Source of the DNA: Chrysaora quinquecirrha
Taxonomy: Eukaryota > Cnidaria > Scyphozoa > Semaeostomeae > Pelagiidae
Assembly: GCA_014526335.1 (NCBI GenBank)
Contig: JACTAT010000303.1
Span: 206,224-270,223 of the forward strand
DNA: 64,000 bases
Direction: 5' to 3'
Under the pieces are notes generated by a model that saw only the letters and a list, made by a program, of their open reading frames with translations, did not search any database and had not been told where the DNA came from. Position numbers and translations under genes: made by a program. Shown one piece after another: positions 61,501 through 64,000 of this stretch; position 1 is the stretch's first letter, and each line of letters opens with the position of its first letter.

Positions 61501-63674
61501 TTAACTGTTTCGGTCTGTTTCTGAAGTTCATTATCTGAGGGGTGTCAGAAGAAAAAAGCTTTTATATGCCCGAAAATGTTTCTGCCGTTTGTCGAAATTT
61601 CTCTTTGACCTAATTTTCAATTTTTTTGAAAACGAGGTCCTAAGTTGGAATGGTCTATTACAATCATCAGTATGATGGACCGGAATTCATCCAAAACATT
61701 GTCAGTATTGGACAGTTAATTTTTTACAGAGAACCTGATGAGACTAGTTTTCTTTGAGCGTGACACTTTGAAAATGCCGCTGAAACAATAGAAGCGTATT
61801 GTAGTCAATATTAGAACAGCATAAAGAAAAAATAGCCGTTCATGTACCTCATCTGACGATTGCCTCTTTCCTTTTCCTTGTGGATGGTTCGAAAACTTTT
61901 TCACTGTAGGAATTTTTCTCAGAACCTTATGATTTTATGCCTTCCTTCAGAAAGGATAAGGTGTGTAGAAACAATCTACTGTTTATTGCGAAATTTTTAG
62001 CCCAACATGCCCGAAAGAAATTGAAGAACTTCACAAATAGTAGGTCGAAAACCTAAGACTGATAACTATAGAAATGTAAGAAAACCAAATGATAAAAATA
62101 TTTGGAACTGTTTCTTGTTAGCTTTTTAAACTATAAAGCAAAGTTAACACTAATATCTATCATATCATTTCAATAGGGCAACTGGGAAAGCATTTTTGGT
62201 TCTATTACCTCTTTTGGGAGTGACATTCTTTCTTGGATATGCGGTGAAGAACACAGTTGTTATGTACATCTATGTGGTTGTAAATTCTTCGATGGTGAGC
62301 TTTTCTGTCGTTGACCTTTTAATTTCAAATATAATTTTCAATGCATGCTTTTTATCAACAATTGCAAGCAGTAAGCACTGCCCCTGTCCTTTTTACATTT
62401 TCTATAGAGAACGATTGTTTAGTATATTTTCGACAGAAAGTAAGCCTTAAAAGTAGCACTTTTTACAAATGTTCTTCGGAAGTTTTATGGAACGGAAATA
62501 TTTTATAATGTTTACAATTGGACCCGAAACACGAGAAAATATTTCTTACAGTCCTTTTACTCTTAGGTTCCTTGCTGTTGGGGTTGAAAGTAATGGATGC
62601 CTGAATTACACGGGGAATCAGAATTGTATTCGAAGTCAACATATCTAGTGTGCGAAAATGCAAAGCCCCTGACTTTGTTGATTGACTTGAGAACATTAAG
62701 CCCATTACAAACCTTCAAATATTGTAAGATTTAGCTAGCTAACATACAAAAATTCTTTGAAAGACCGGGAATTGGTTTTATAGTGCTTATAACCTTAGGC
62801 AATCGAAAGTTGCAACAAAAAAGCGGTGTACAAGTGAAATTTCGCGCCAAGAAAAACATCAATTAAATTAAGTAGATAATGTCGGCATAAATGCAAATCT
62901 TAGTTAACAAAGGTTCTAATTAATAAGAGCGAAGGGATTAGAAAATTTCATAAAATTATTCCGAGAGCAGGAAACGTTTGCTGTTATTATATATGTAGTT
63001 TATGTGAGAAACGTCAAGCAACCTTGCACAAATTTAGATTTAGAACAAAATTTTTATTTACTTGACATACGTTGAGCAGTTTTTCATCCAACTTCACTGT
63101 TTGGTGGTTTCAAAATTATTTTTGTTTTTGTTGCAACTATTGGTTTTCAAGCAATATTTGTGTAGAACGAGTTTCTTTTTGATAAGCTACCTTACACTGC
63201 ACATACACTACCTAAACTAAAATTTACCTTTCACTATCAGGGACTTCTGTTGTCAATATTTCATTTCTTTCTCGACAATATGGTAAGTGATGTTTTATTT
63301 ATTGATTGTTATCACTCGCCCTCTATCATGTCAATGTGAAATTTCTTTTTTTTTTATGATTATAGCCTATAAAACACATTAACCTGTTATATGTCACCTA
63401 TAAAGTTCCGTCTTAATATTTTTTTATCTTTGGCAAGTGGTGTTAGCTACATTTATTGATTGTTATTGCTCACTGTATTTCGTATGTGAATGCTTTCTTT
63501 CTTTCTATATGAGTGTAGCCTTTAAAACCTATTAACTTGTTTTATATCACCTATGATGTTCCTTCCAAATATTTGTTTTATCATTAGGTTCAAAAAGCCT
63601 ATCAAGACTATAAAAGGAAGAAAGCTTCAAAGAAAAACGCAACTGCAGATTTAAATTCTGCAAAGCTTTCGAGG
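27366..63674 (+). CDS. Adhesion-like 7TM receptor gene 2, 20 exons, last exon outside window
   Basis: Twenty exons join in one open frame of about 827 codons; each junction was checked for AG/GT and phase. Order: signal peptide (residues 1-17), Cys-rich N-glycosylatable region (45-310), LDL-receptor-A-like segment (311-356), hormone-receptor-like WP segment (357-430), start of a GAIN-like helix region (431-482), two short stalk exons (483-528), charged helical stalk plus TM1 (529-581), TM2, TM3 (WMSLEGFNLF), TM4, ECL2, TM5, TM6-7 and a basic tail. This is a plasma-membrane family B/adhesion-type GPCR. Unlike classical members, no GPS cleavage motif (paired Cys and Trp with HL-S/T) is visible before TM1. 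Exons 9 and 10 are separated by a 13-kb transposon-filled intron, so a missed exon cannot be excluded, though phases 0/0 agree. Tandem paralogue of gene 1. Ligand unknown. Confidence 0.82.
28752..28780 (-). ncRNA. Hammerhead-like ribozyme core in element 1, left arm
   Basis: On the - strand: CTGAAGA, one extra A, a 7-bp stem GCCCTGC/GCAGGGC, then GAAA. This is the conserved hammerhead core (CUGANGA, stem II, GAAA). Penelope-like elements are known to carry hammerhead motifs in their terminal repeats. Stems I and III were not resolved; the extra base before stem II is noted. Confidence 0.55.
29096..30180 (-). pseudogene. Penelope-like RT C-terminus and GIY-YIG endonuclease, truncated
   Basis: Starts inside the RT just before 30180 (WWRYIDDIFF carries the catalytic YIDD; one frame change follows) and then runs open to the stop at 29096: FLDVTITL, STDLYIKPTDTHQYLLHSSA, the thumb LRLRRICS, the CxxxxHCNTC zinc linker (KCSSKRHCNTCTHI) and the GIY-YIG nuclease (VIYVIQC, CQYIGQTGRRLRDRLNEHR, the GVADHF block). 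This nuclease is the integration enzyme of Penelope-like elements. The N-terminal RT half is missing, so it is inactive. Confidence 0.88.
30219..30452 (+). pseudogene. Penelope-like GIY-YIG C-terminal fragment, inverted copy
   Basis: Starts within RDRLNEHRRDIINKKHDK and runs to the natural stop (GLNRTTDR, TAA 30450-30452). Matches the - strand copy almost exactly; differences such as KLHNK for QLHNK are few, implying a recent origin. Confidence 0.85.
30770..30798 (+). ncRNA. Hammerhead-like ribozyme core in element 1, right arm
   Basis: The same CTGAAGA, stem GCCCTGC/GCAGGGC and GAAA on the + strand, in the mirror position of the inverted copy. Confidence 0.55.
30881..33218. other. Intron 1 of gene 2, right part
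   Basis: AT-rich, with the (AT)n tract. Small frames at 31646-31885 (+) and 31953-32159 (-) are open but unrecognised. Confidence 0.4.
31547..31583. repeat. (AT)n microsatellite
   Basis: About 37 bp of nearly pure AT dinucleotide in intron 1 of gene 2. Confidence 0.9.
33219..33305 (+). CDS. Gene 2 exon 2: N-terminal ectodomain
   Basis: 87 nt, acceptor ttctttcag, donor gtgacc. Encodes FGVDGFVPDLRPSPRRYF and an aromatic stretch (VWTWWRG). No known domain recognised. Phase 1 on both sides. Confidence 0.65.
34095..34538 (+). CDS. Gene 2 exon 3: Cys-rich ectodomain
   Basis: 444 nt, acceptor tttcag, donor gtcagc. Contains 11 cysteines in pairs (CVNCTC, CSNCHL, CKCY, CSCGS), several NxS/T sites and aromatic patches. 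It resembles small disulfide-rich modules but no family was identified. The donor at 34538 rather than 34507 is chosen because only that choice gives phase 1 and keeps the frame into exon 4. Confidence 0.72.
34930..34956 (-). ncRNA. Hammerhead-like core in element 2, left arm (mutated)
   Basis: On the - strand: CCGATGA, T, stem GATCA/TGATC, GAAA. The second core base is C instead of U, which should abolish cleavage. Confidence 0.4.
35104..35460 (+). pseudogene. Penelope-like GIY-YIG endonuclease fragment
   Basis: DIKLVFSSFKVRNLFSVKDS, VVYKFSCAGCNACYIGETCR and HLKTRVQEHL give the GIY-YIG core with its Cys pair. A frameshift near 35350 is followed by IKEAIHVRLEKPSLNRQVYH, the usual C-terminus. 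No RT part is left. Confidence 0.82.
35654..35680 (+). ncRNA. Hammerhead-like core in element 2, right arm
   Basis: CTGATGA, one extra T, stem GATCA/TGATC with loop CAGGA, then GAAA. Intact core on the + strand, mirror image of the left-arm motif. Confidence 0.5.
35812..36000 (+). CDS. Gene 2 exon 4: Cys-rich ectodomain
   Basis: 189 nt, acceptor ctttttaag and donor gtaagt. Encodes DCNFSGIEIRDGTFQNVTL and a run of cysteines (CLKCACYNG, CYGTW, GCCNS). The Penelope-like element at 34890-35719 ends about 90 bp upstream. Confidence 0.72.
36181..36342 (+). CDS. Gene 2 exon 5: Cys-rich ectodomain
   Basis: 162 nt, acceptor gaatgtag and donor gtatgt. Seven cysteines (CKHP, QCEK, GCNFSC, WCQRL, YCAACG). 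Closes the unassigned Cys-rich region. Confidence 0.72.
37180..37317 (+). CDS. Gene 2 exon 6: LDL-receptor class A-like module
   Basis: 138 nt, acceptor tctttgtag and donor gtgagt. Ends VCNGFADCKDGTDEENC, which carries the LDL-A signature C-NG-xx-DC-xDGxDE-xx-C with the acidic calcium-binding residues. Early cysteines of the module may come from exon 5. Such modules bind ligands or partner proteins extracellularly. Confidence 0.85.
37376..37860. repeat. (TGGTA)n pentanucleotide satellite, about 97 units
   Basis: 485 bp of TGGTA repeats in intron 6 of gene 2, between the LDL-A-like and hormone-receptor-like exons. Interruptions: gatatgg at 37381 and 37541, three ggcat units at 37697-37711, ggtgt at 37788, and decay at the right end. 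Being of period 5 with no stop in any frame, it yields long spurious ORFs on both strands. Confidence 0.98.
38121..38234 (+). CDS. Gene 2 exon 7: hormone-receptor-like domain, first half
   Basis: 114 nt, acceptor tgttttag, donor gttgtt (weak). Encodes YCSATT followed by LISWPRTASNTSFLVKC, matching the HormR pattern of Cys, then WPxT, then Cys. This donor rather than gtaaag after TTTCTG is the only choice that keeps exon 8 open. Confidence 0.65.
38379..38485 (+). CDS. Gene 2 exon 8: hormone-receptor-like domain, second half
   Basis: 107 nt, acceptor tttatcag and donor gtaagt. Encodes IFVKSCERKFGQRS and GTYCNCRDPW, giving the remaining cysteines and a Trp expected of a HormR-type fold. Confidence 0.7.
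38605..38760 (+). CDS. Gene 2 exon 9: GAIN-like helical segment
   Basis: 156 nt, 52 codons, phase 0 both ends, acceptor ttgttag and donor gttagt. Starts SIGHLRSEMMVTAKKLVKNI; amphipathic helices with NxT sites resemble the start of the GAIN domain of adhesion receptors. The rest of a GAIN domain was not found. Confidence 0.7.
39801..40179. mobile_element. MITE with CAGTGGTAGACTTAT termini
   Basis: Left end cagtggtagacttatgacac and right end gtgtaataagtctaccactg are inverted repeats of about 20 bp. 379 bp, non-coding. Target duplication not evident. In intron 9 of gene 2. Confidence 0.75.
41456..41651. mobile_element. Palindromic MITE with CGTTTACACTGTAGCGGATC ends
   Basis: cgtttacactgtagcggatc at the left and gatccgctacagtgtaaacg at the right are perfectly inverted. 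Inside, cccgtttacacaggaaaagtgatc suggests a nested or rearranged copy. The GTTTACACT core recalls the element at 20286. Confidence 0.75.
43060..43265. repeat. Degenerate inverted repeat rich in GGGTTTTT
   Basis: gggtttttcaacagagtaca plus tatcgaacctctaaaggtgc on the left pairs with the reverse complement of the block ending ctcagggtttttaccaaaaa on the right. Likely a foldback element directly before module copy A. Confidence 0.6.
43319..43500 (+). repeat. Promoter-like dispersed module, copy A
   Basis: Best preserved copy. Order: aaacacaatgccaattcagc (CCAAT), gattggtgcatt (inverted CCAAT), ctgggtataaattcc (TATA-like), ttcattgtttcggtctgttt, cgaggagtgtctgaggag, aagcttttaagtat. Function unknown; could be a solo short LTR or a mobile promoter fragment. 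Confidence 0.75.
43532..43735 (+). repeat. Promoter-like dispersed module, copy B
   Basis: Second, adjacent copy, 30 bp after copy A. Begins cagctgattggtgtttg; the TATA-like box is degraded to ggttgtaaatt; ends aagtatgcccgaaaatcttc and gctgtttgtcgcaat, so the ATG is retained. Confidence 0.75.
44372..45478 (+). pseudogene. DIRS-like gag: SAP-like start and CCCH zinc finger
   Basis: Begins MSLRDWKKWSLPFLRNKAEH, with a SAP-like helix pair (LSTSGKKEAIAKRLFDYC) that in other proteins binds nucleic acid. After frame changes near 44750 and 44900 it continues with YYHPHLAQQLLSYQETICNM and ends in a Cys-His finger (CRFFKQNRCRDPSCKFQHKC) plus GAHP. Pattern typical of DIRS-like gag proteins. Confidence 0.65.
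45430..45616 (+). pseudogene. DIRS-like pol, N-terminal segment before the MITE
   Basis: LPSLISTPINIFRLQEELID leads to a stop (SEL-TGA), then KNGFKISYS up to 45616. Reading resumes in the same frame at 46577 on the other side of the MITE. Confidence 0.65.
45617..46576. mobile_element. hAT-type MITE with exact 8-bp target duplication
   Basis: Termini CAGGTCCGTCCCGAC (left) and CAGGGCCGTCCCTAC (right, reverse complement) enclose 960 bp without transposase. The target GCTACTCC is duplicated exactly at 45609-45616 and 46577-46584. Eight-base duplications and CAG-ended repeats point to hAT. The insertion interrupts the DIRS-like pol frame cleanly. Confidence 0.93.
46577..47053 (+). pseudogene. 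DIRS-like pol, RT fingers and palm start
   Basis: Includes GPFDVLPLPNFRVLPLG, MITDLSLPRGRSVNEFIDDI and LMAKLDIKSAFRICPAHPDE (RT motif A with its catalytic Asp), then a shift near 46980 and FGLRSS. Cut off near 47053 by the left arm of the TIR element. A shift near 46770 is also needed. Confidence 0.8.
47229..47573 (-). mobile_element. tRNA-derived SINE
   Basis: On the - strand the head reads GCGTAGTGGTTAGCACTTGC (box A region) and GTGGTTCAAATCC (box B, GGTTCAAATCC), spaced as in tRNA genes, followed by an unrelated body and a CTTTAC-type tail. The 5-bp target duplication GCTAT is at 47224-47228 and 47574-47578, and the matching right arm of the host TIR element shows the empty site (gctgtttggg). 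345 bp. Confidence 0.88.
48690..49929 (-). mobile_element. 5'-truncated LINE with (TTGAAA)n tail
   Basis: Inserted into the right arm of the TIR element with target duplication TAATC at 48685-48689 and 49930-49934. Only the 3' end of the ORF, a short 3' UTR and a TTGAAA microsatellite tail (48690-48720) remain. Confidence 0.85.
48886..49929 (-). pseudogene. LINE ORF2 C-terminal region with CCHC motif
   Basis: RLYENLCDKSRKAYFLLRKI through SYNCEIWSQLNPRQLRVLKA (post-RT connector) to a C-x2-C-x8-H-x4-C motif (RICLQCDSGE, ELHFLTSCVKY) and the natural stop. Open throughout, about 347 codons, but the RT and endonuclease are absent. The open frame runs on upstream into the TIR arm, which is not LINE sequence. 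Confidence 0.82.
50066..50673 (+). pseudogene. DIRS-like RNase H region
   Basis: RTFLHRLIDVSTTVEKLSHH, WWLDYLPEWNG, LELYTDASSLSGFGIYF (RNase H first Asp), WKELFPIYLSCLLWGPLFRG, HCDNRAIVDIWAAQ, then SRLQMARFFE. In-frame stops at about 50199 (TAA), 50287 (TAA) and 50614 plus a frame change near 50510 inactivate it. About 230 residues between RT motif A and this segment are missing. Confidence 0.8.
50674..51856. other. Intron 9 of gene 2, right part
   Basis: Follows the DIRS-like RNase H. A tyrosine recombinase gene would be expected here in a complete DIRS element; none is visible. A ggccgttttacactgcac motif at about 51100 resembles the MITE termini at 20286 and 41456. Confidence 0.4.
51857..51904 (+). 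CDS. Gene 2 exon 10: stalk, short exon
   Basis: 48 nt after tattttcag, donor gtgggt, encoding MLLKPEGIVIKPEKND. Phase 0 both sides. First exon after the 13-kb intron that carries the DIRS-like stack. Confidence 0.5.
52017..52106 (+). CDS. Gene 2 exon 11: stalk
   Basis: 90 nt, acceptor atgttaag, donor gtaagc. 30 codons in phase 0, starting AAVVRMPAEAENRVNDSLHS. Charged, probably helical. The acceptor tract is mediocre. Confidence 0.5.
52760..53205 (+). repeat. Degenerate tandem repeat in intron 11 of gene 2
   Basis: Repeats of blocks such as ccccaccgtactgaatatc, tgccacggcaatcatggtat and ccgccacggcaatcatg in varying order with a basic period of roughly 35-45 bp. GC-richer than its surroundings. 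No coding sense. Confidence 0.85.
53703..53905 (+). repeat. Promoter-like dispersed module, copy C
   Basis: In intron 11 of gene 2. cagctgatcggtgtttaaaa, cacaattccaattc, ggttggtgcatttcg, tctgggtataaatttt, gtgttttggtctgtttctg, aaagtatgtcaaaaaatg. TATA-like box and ATG retained. Confidence 0.75.
53975..54135 (+). CDS. Gene 2 exon 12: charged stalk helix and TM1
   Basis: 161 nt, acceptor catatcag and donor gtaagt. The start QDISKQRLEEAKRKLERIRN looks like a coiled coil or amphipathic helix; then AVIGSISIATCVICLILY is TM1. No GPS sequence precedes it. Confidence 0.8.
54136..54899. other. Intron 12 of gene 2
   Basis: AT-rich intron. A 73-codon open frame at 54243-54464 has no recognisable content. 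Confidence 0.4.
54900..55014 (+). CDS. Gene 2 exon 13: TM2
   Basis: 115 nt, acceptor ttttttcag and donor gtaaat. Encodes FYLHKNLFIAWILSYGLQII; the HKNL motif and following helix are typical of TM2 in adhesion receptors. Confidence 0.85.
55015..56150. other. Intron 13 of gene 2, left part
   Basis: AT-rich, nothing recognised apart from the inverted repeat that starts at 56151. Confidence 0.4.
56151..56813. repeat. Inverted repeat pair with GTCTGCGCGCAGACTCG arms
   Basis: Left arm 56151-56206 (tctgcgcgcagactcggctg ... tccagtagagtctgc ... aatcagc) is the inverse of 56761-56813. About 550 bp lie between. Probably a MITE in intron 13 of gene 2. Confidence 0.7.
56883..57036 (+). CDS. Gene 2 exon 14: TM3
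   Basis: 154 nt, acceptor tattttag and donor gtaaga. DFC with the TM3 Cys, then YTWMSLEGFNLFMVLVFVF, the adhesion-receptor TM3 hallmark, ending GWG. Full-length version of the gene 1 exon. Confidence 0.92.
57163..57406. mobile_element. Tc1/mariner-type MITE with TA duplication
   Basis: CACTTTTTTAATAAGCAACTGG at the left and the inverse of ccagttgcttattgaaaaaagtg at the right, each flanked by TA. 244 bp, no coding capacity. In intron 14 of gene 2. Confidence 0.82.
57458..58168. repeat. Repeat element rich in GTCCGAAAT
   Basis: Bounded by tagctacatt at the left and aatgtagcta at the right (inverted). Eight or more GTCCGAAA(T)/TTCGGAC-like units lie near the ends, mostly in opposite orientations left and right. 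Non-autonomous element of unknown family in intron 14. Confidence 0.6.
58223..58289 (+). CDS. Gene 2 exon 15: TM4
   Basis: 67 nt, acceptor gttttcag and donor gtacat. Encodes LPLCIVAIEAGVFFETFRRN, close to gene 1. Confidence 0.85.
59391..59515 (+). repeat. Dispersed repeat, copy 2
   Basis: Same element as 26444-26560, here with an internal tandem duplication of tactggggcagtcggag. Lies in intron 15 of gene 2. Confidence 0.6.
59607..59667 (+). CDS. Gene 2 exon 16: extracellular loop 2
   Basis: 61 nt, acceptor attttag and donor gtatgt. CIGLEKNDWLFKGPMGFLLS, with the ECL2 Cys and conserved Trp. A decayed second copy lies at 59957-60017. Confidence 0.88.
59957..60017 (+). pseudogene. Decayed duplicate of the ECL2 exon of gene 2
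   Basis: Exactly 61 nt, aligned without gaps to exon 16, with acceptor tgttag and donor-like gtatgc preserved. In the exon frame it has two TGA stops, one at the ECL2 Cys codon (TGC to TGA) and one at the Trp codon (TGG to TGA); GRMGFLLS at the end is still readable. A local tandem exon duplication 350 bp downstream of the working exon, now dead. Confidence 0.85.
60018..60747. other. Intron 16 of gene 2 after the dead exon
   Basis: No further exon copy or element is visible; contains a short direct repeat, agggtcacagttaattattg, near 60305-60355. Confidence 0.4.
60748..60839 (+). CDS. Gene 2 exon 17: TM5
   Basis: 92 nt, acceptor tttgtag and donor gtttca. VNCIFFCAIIFVLLKS plus a basic ICL3 start. 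Confidence 0.85.
60975..61085 (-). repeat. Promoter-like dispersed module, copy E (partial, inverted)
   Basis: On the - strand: ttattgtttcggtctgtttc, ttacgttcatgctc, gtttcagacgaagaaa, catacccgaaaatgtttt. The CCAAT/TATA part is missing or degraded. Opposite orientation to copy D, 330 bp away. Confidence 0.65.
61418..61605 (+). repeat. Promoter-like dispersed module, copy D
   Basis: In intron 17 of gene 2. tggtgttcaaaacacaatgc, gacatctgggtataaattcc, actgtttcggtctgtttctg, tatatgcccgaaaatgtttc. TATA-like box and ATG retained. Confidence 0.75.
62177..62294 (+). CDS. Gene 2 exon 18: TM6 and TM7
   Basis: 118 nt, acceptor caatag and donor gtgagc. ATGKAFLVLLPLLGVTFF (TM6) and MYIYVVVNSSM (TM7 start). 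Confidence 0.9.
62295..63240. other. Intron 18 of gene 2
   Basis: AT-rich intron without recognisable elements. Confidence 0.4.
63241..63282 (+). CDS. Gene 2 exon 19: end of TM7
   Basis: 42 nt, acceptor actatcag and donor gtaagt. GLLLSIFHFFLDNM, same length as in gene 1. Confidence 0.82.
63588..63674 (+). CDS. Gene 2 exon 20: cytoplasmic tail, part 1
   Basis: 87 nt, acceptor tcattag and donor gtaggc. Basic segment VQKAYQDYKRKKASKKN. The terminal exon should lie past 64000, because gene 1 has a 3.8-kb intron at this point. Confidence 0.8.
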
Positions 63675-64000
63675 GTAGGCGTTATAAATCTGAAACTCTT
63701 TATAAAATTAATCAGCATGCAGAACTGTTGATCTCATCAACGCCATTTTAGTACTCAACTGGTATCTGCAACCATCAAAACAAAGTATGACGTAATAGAG
63801 TATATAGTAGATTGATAAAAAGGCCATTACTACGCAGGCTCCCTCCGTAGGTTGTTAGCTATTTCATTCTCTCCTCATTTTAATCAAGGTCTACTAGCAG
63901 GCGCAGTCTTATTGTGACATGTGACACAAATTACAGATGAGGATCGTAGATCAAAACGTTTGATGTTAAGTATGCTTTCTGTACTTTTTCTTTCAGCATT

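Noticed and set aside
1..64000. CRISPR arrays, operons, phage or prokaryotic defence genes
   Set aside because: None seen; split genes with GT-AG introns and eukaryotic retroelements throughout.

Overview
This window is intron-rich, AT-rich animal DNA. The mix of a lineage-specific adhesion-type receptor family with Penelope-like, DIRS-like, CR1/L2-like and hAT elements fits a cnidarian, probably an anthozoan, but that is an inference; no barcode or rRNA gene is present. No prokaryotic features were seen.

Host genes. Two paralogous seven-transmembrane receptor genes of the adhesion/secretin type lie head to tail on the + strand. Gene 1 enters from the left edge: its TM3, TM4, ECL2, TM5, TM6-7, end-of-TM7 and tail exons lie at 1779-7118 and its final exon ends at a TAA at 11013-11015. 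Gene 2 is nearly complete. It has a signal-peptide exon at 27366, then Cys-rich, LDL-receptor-A-like and hormone-receptor-like (WP motif) ectodomain exons at 33219-38485, a helical stalk, and TM1 to cytoplasmic tail at 53975-63674. Its last exon is beyond the right edge. Splice phases were followed exon by exon and one frame of about 827 codons stays open through 20 exons. No GPS autoproteolysis motif is visible, which is unusual for this class. From TM3 on the two genes share exon sizes and phases; only the TM3 exon differs, being 5 codons shorter in gene 1.

Mobile DNA. Introns and the space between the genes are packed with dead elements. A non-LTR reverse transcriptase fragment fills 1-1114 (-). 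A full-length but frameshifted hAT element (7262-10849, -) sits in gene 1's last intron. Two degraded CR1/L2-like LINEs abut at 12.6-17.3 kb (-), one with a GDSL/SGNH-like DxxH block upstream of its endonuclease. Gene 2 introns hold two Penelope-like elements, each with inverted arms carrying hammerhead-like cores (28.66-30.88 kb and 34.89-35.72 kb), and a 485-bp (TGGTA)n array (37376-37860). They also hold a DIRS-like retroelement (44.4-50.7 kb) that hosts an 8-bp-TSD hAT MITE and a long-TIR element, which in turn hosts a tRNA-derived SINE and a LINE fragment. Several further MITEs and palindromes are scattered through 20-58 kb.

Most curious items: the unassigned dispersed module with CCAAT/TATA-like boxes and an ATG (six copies, all near or inside gene 2); the duplicated ECL2 exon in gene 2 whose only stops replace the conserved Cys and Trp codons; the apparent lack of a GPS in gene 2; the nested insertion stack; and the hammerhead-like motifs. 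I did not find a prokaryote-style defence or mobile system, and apart from the receptors I see no convincing host protein gene.
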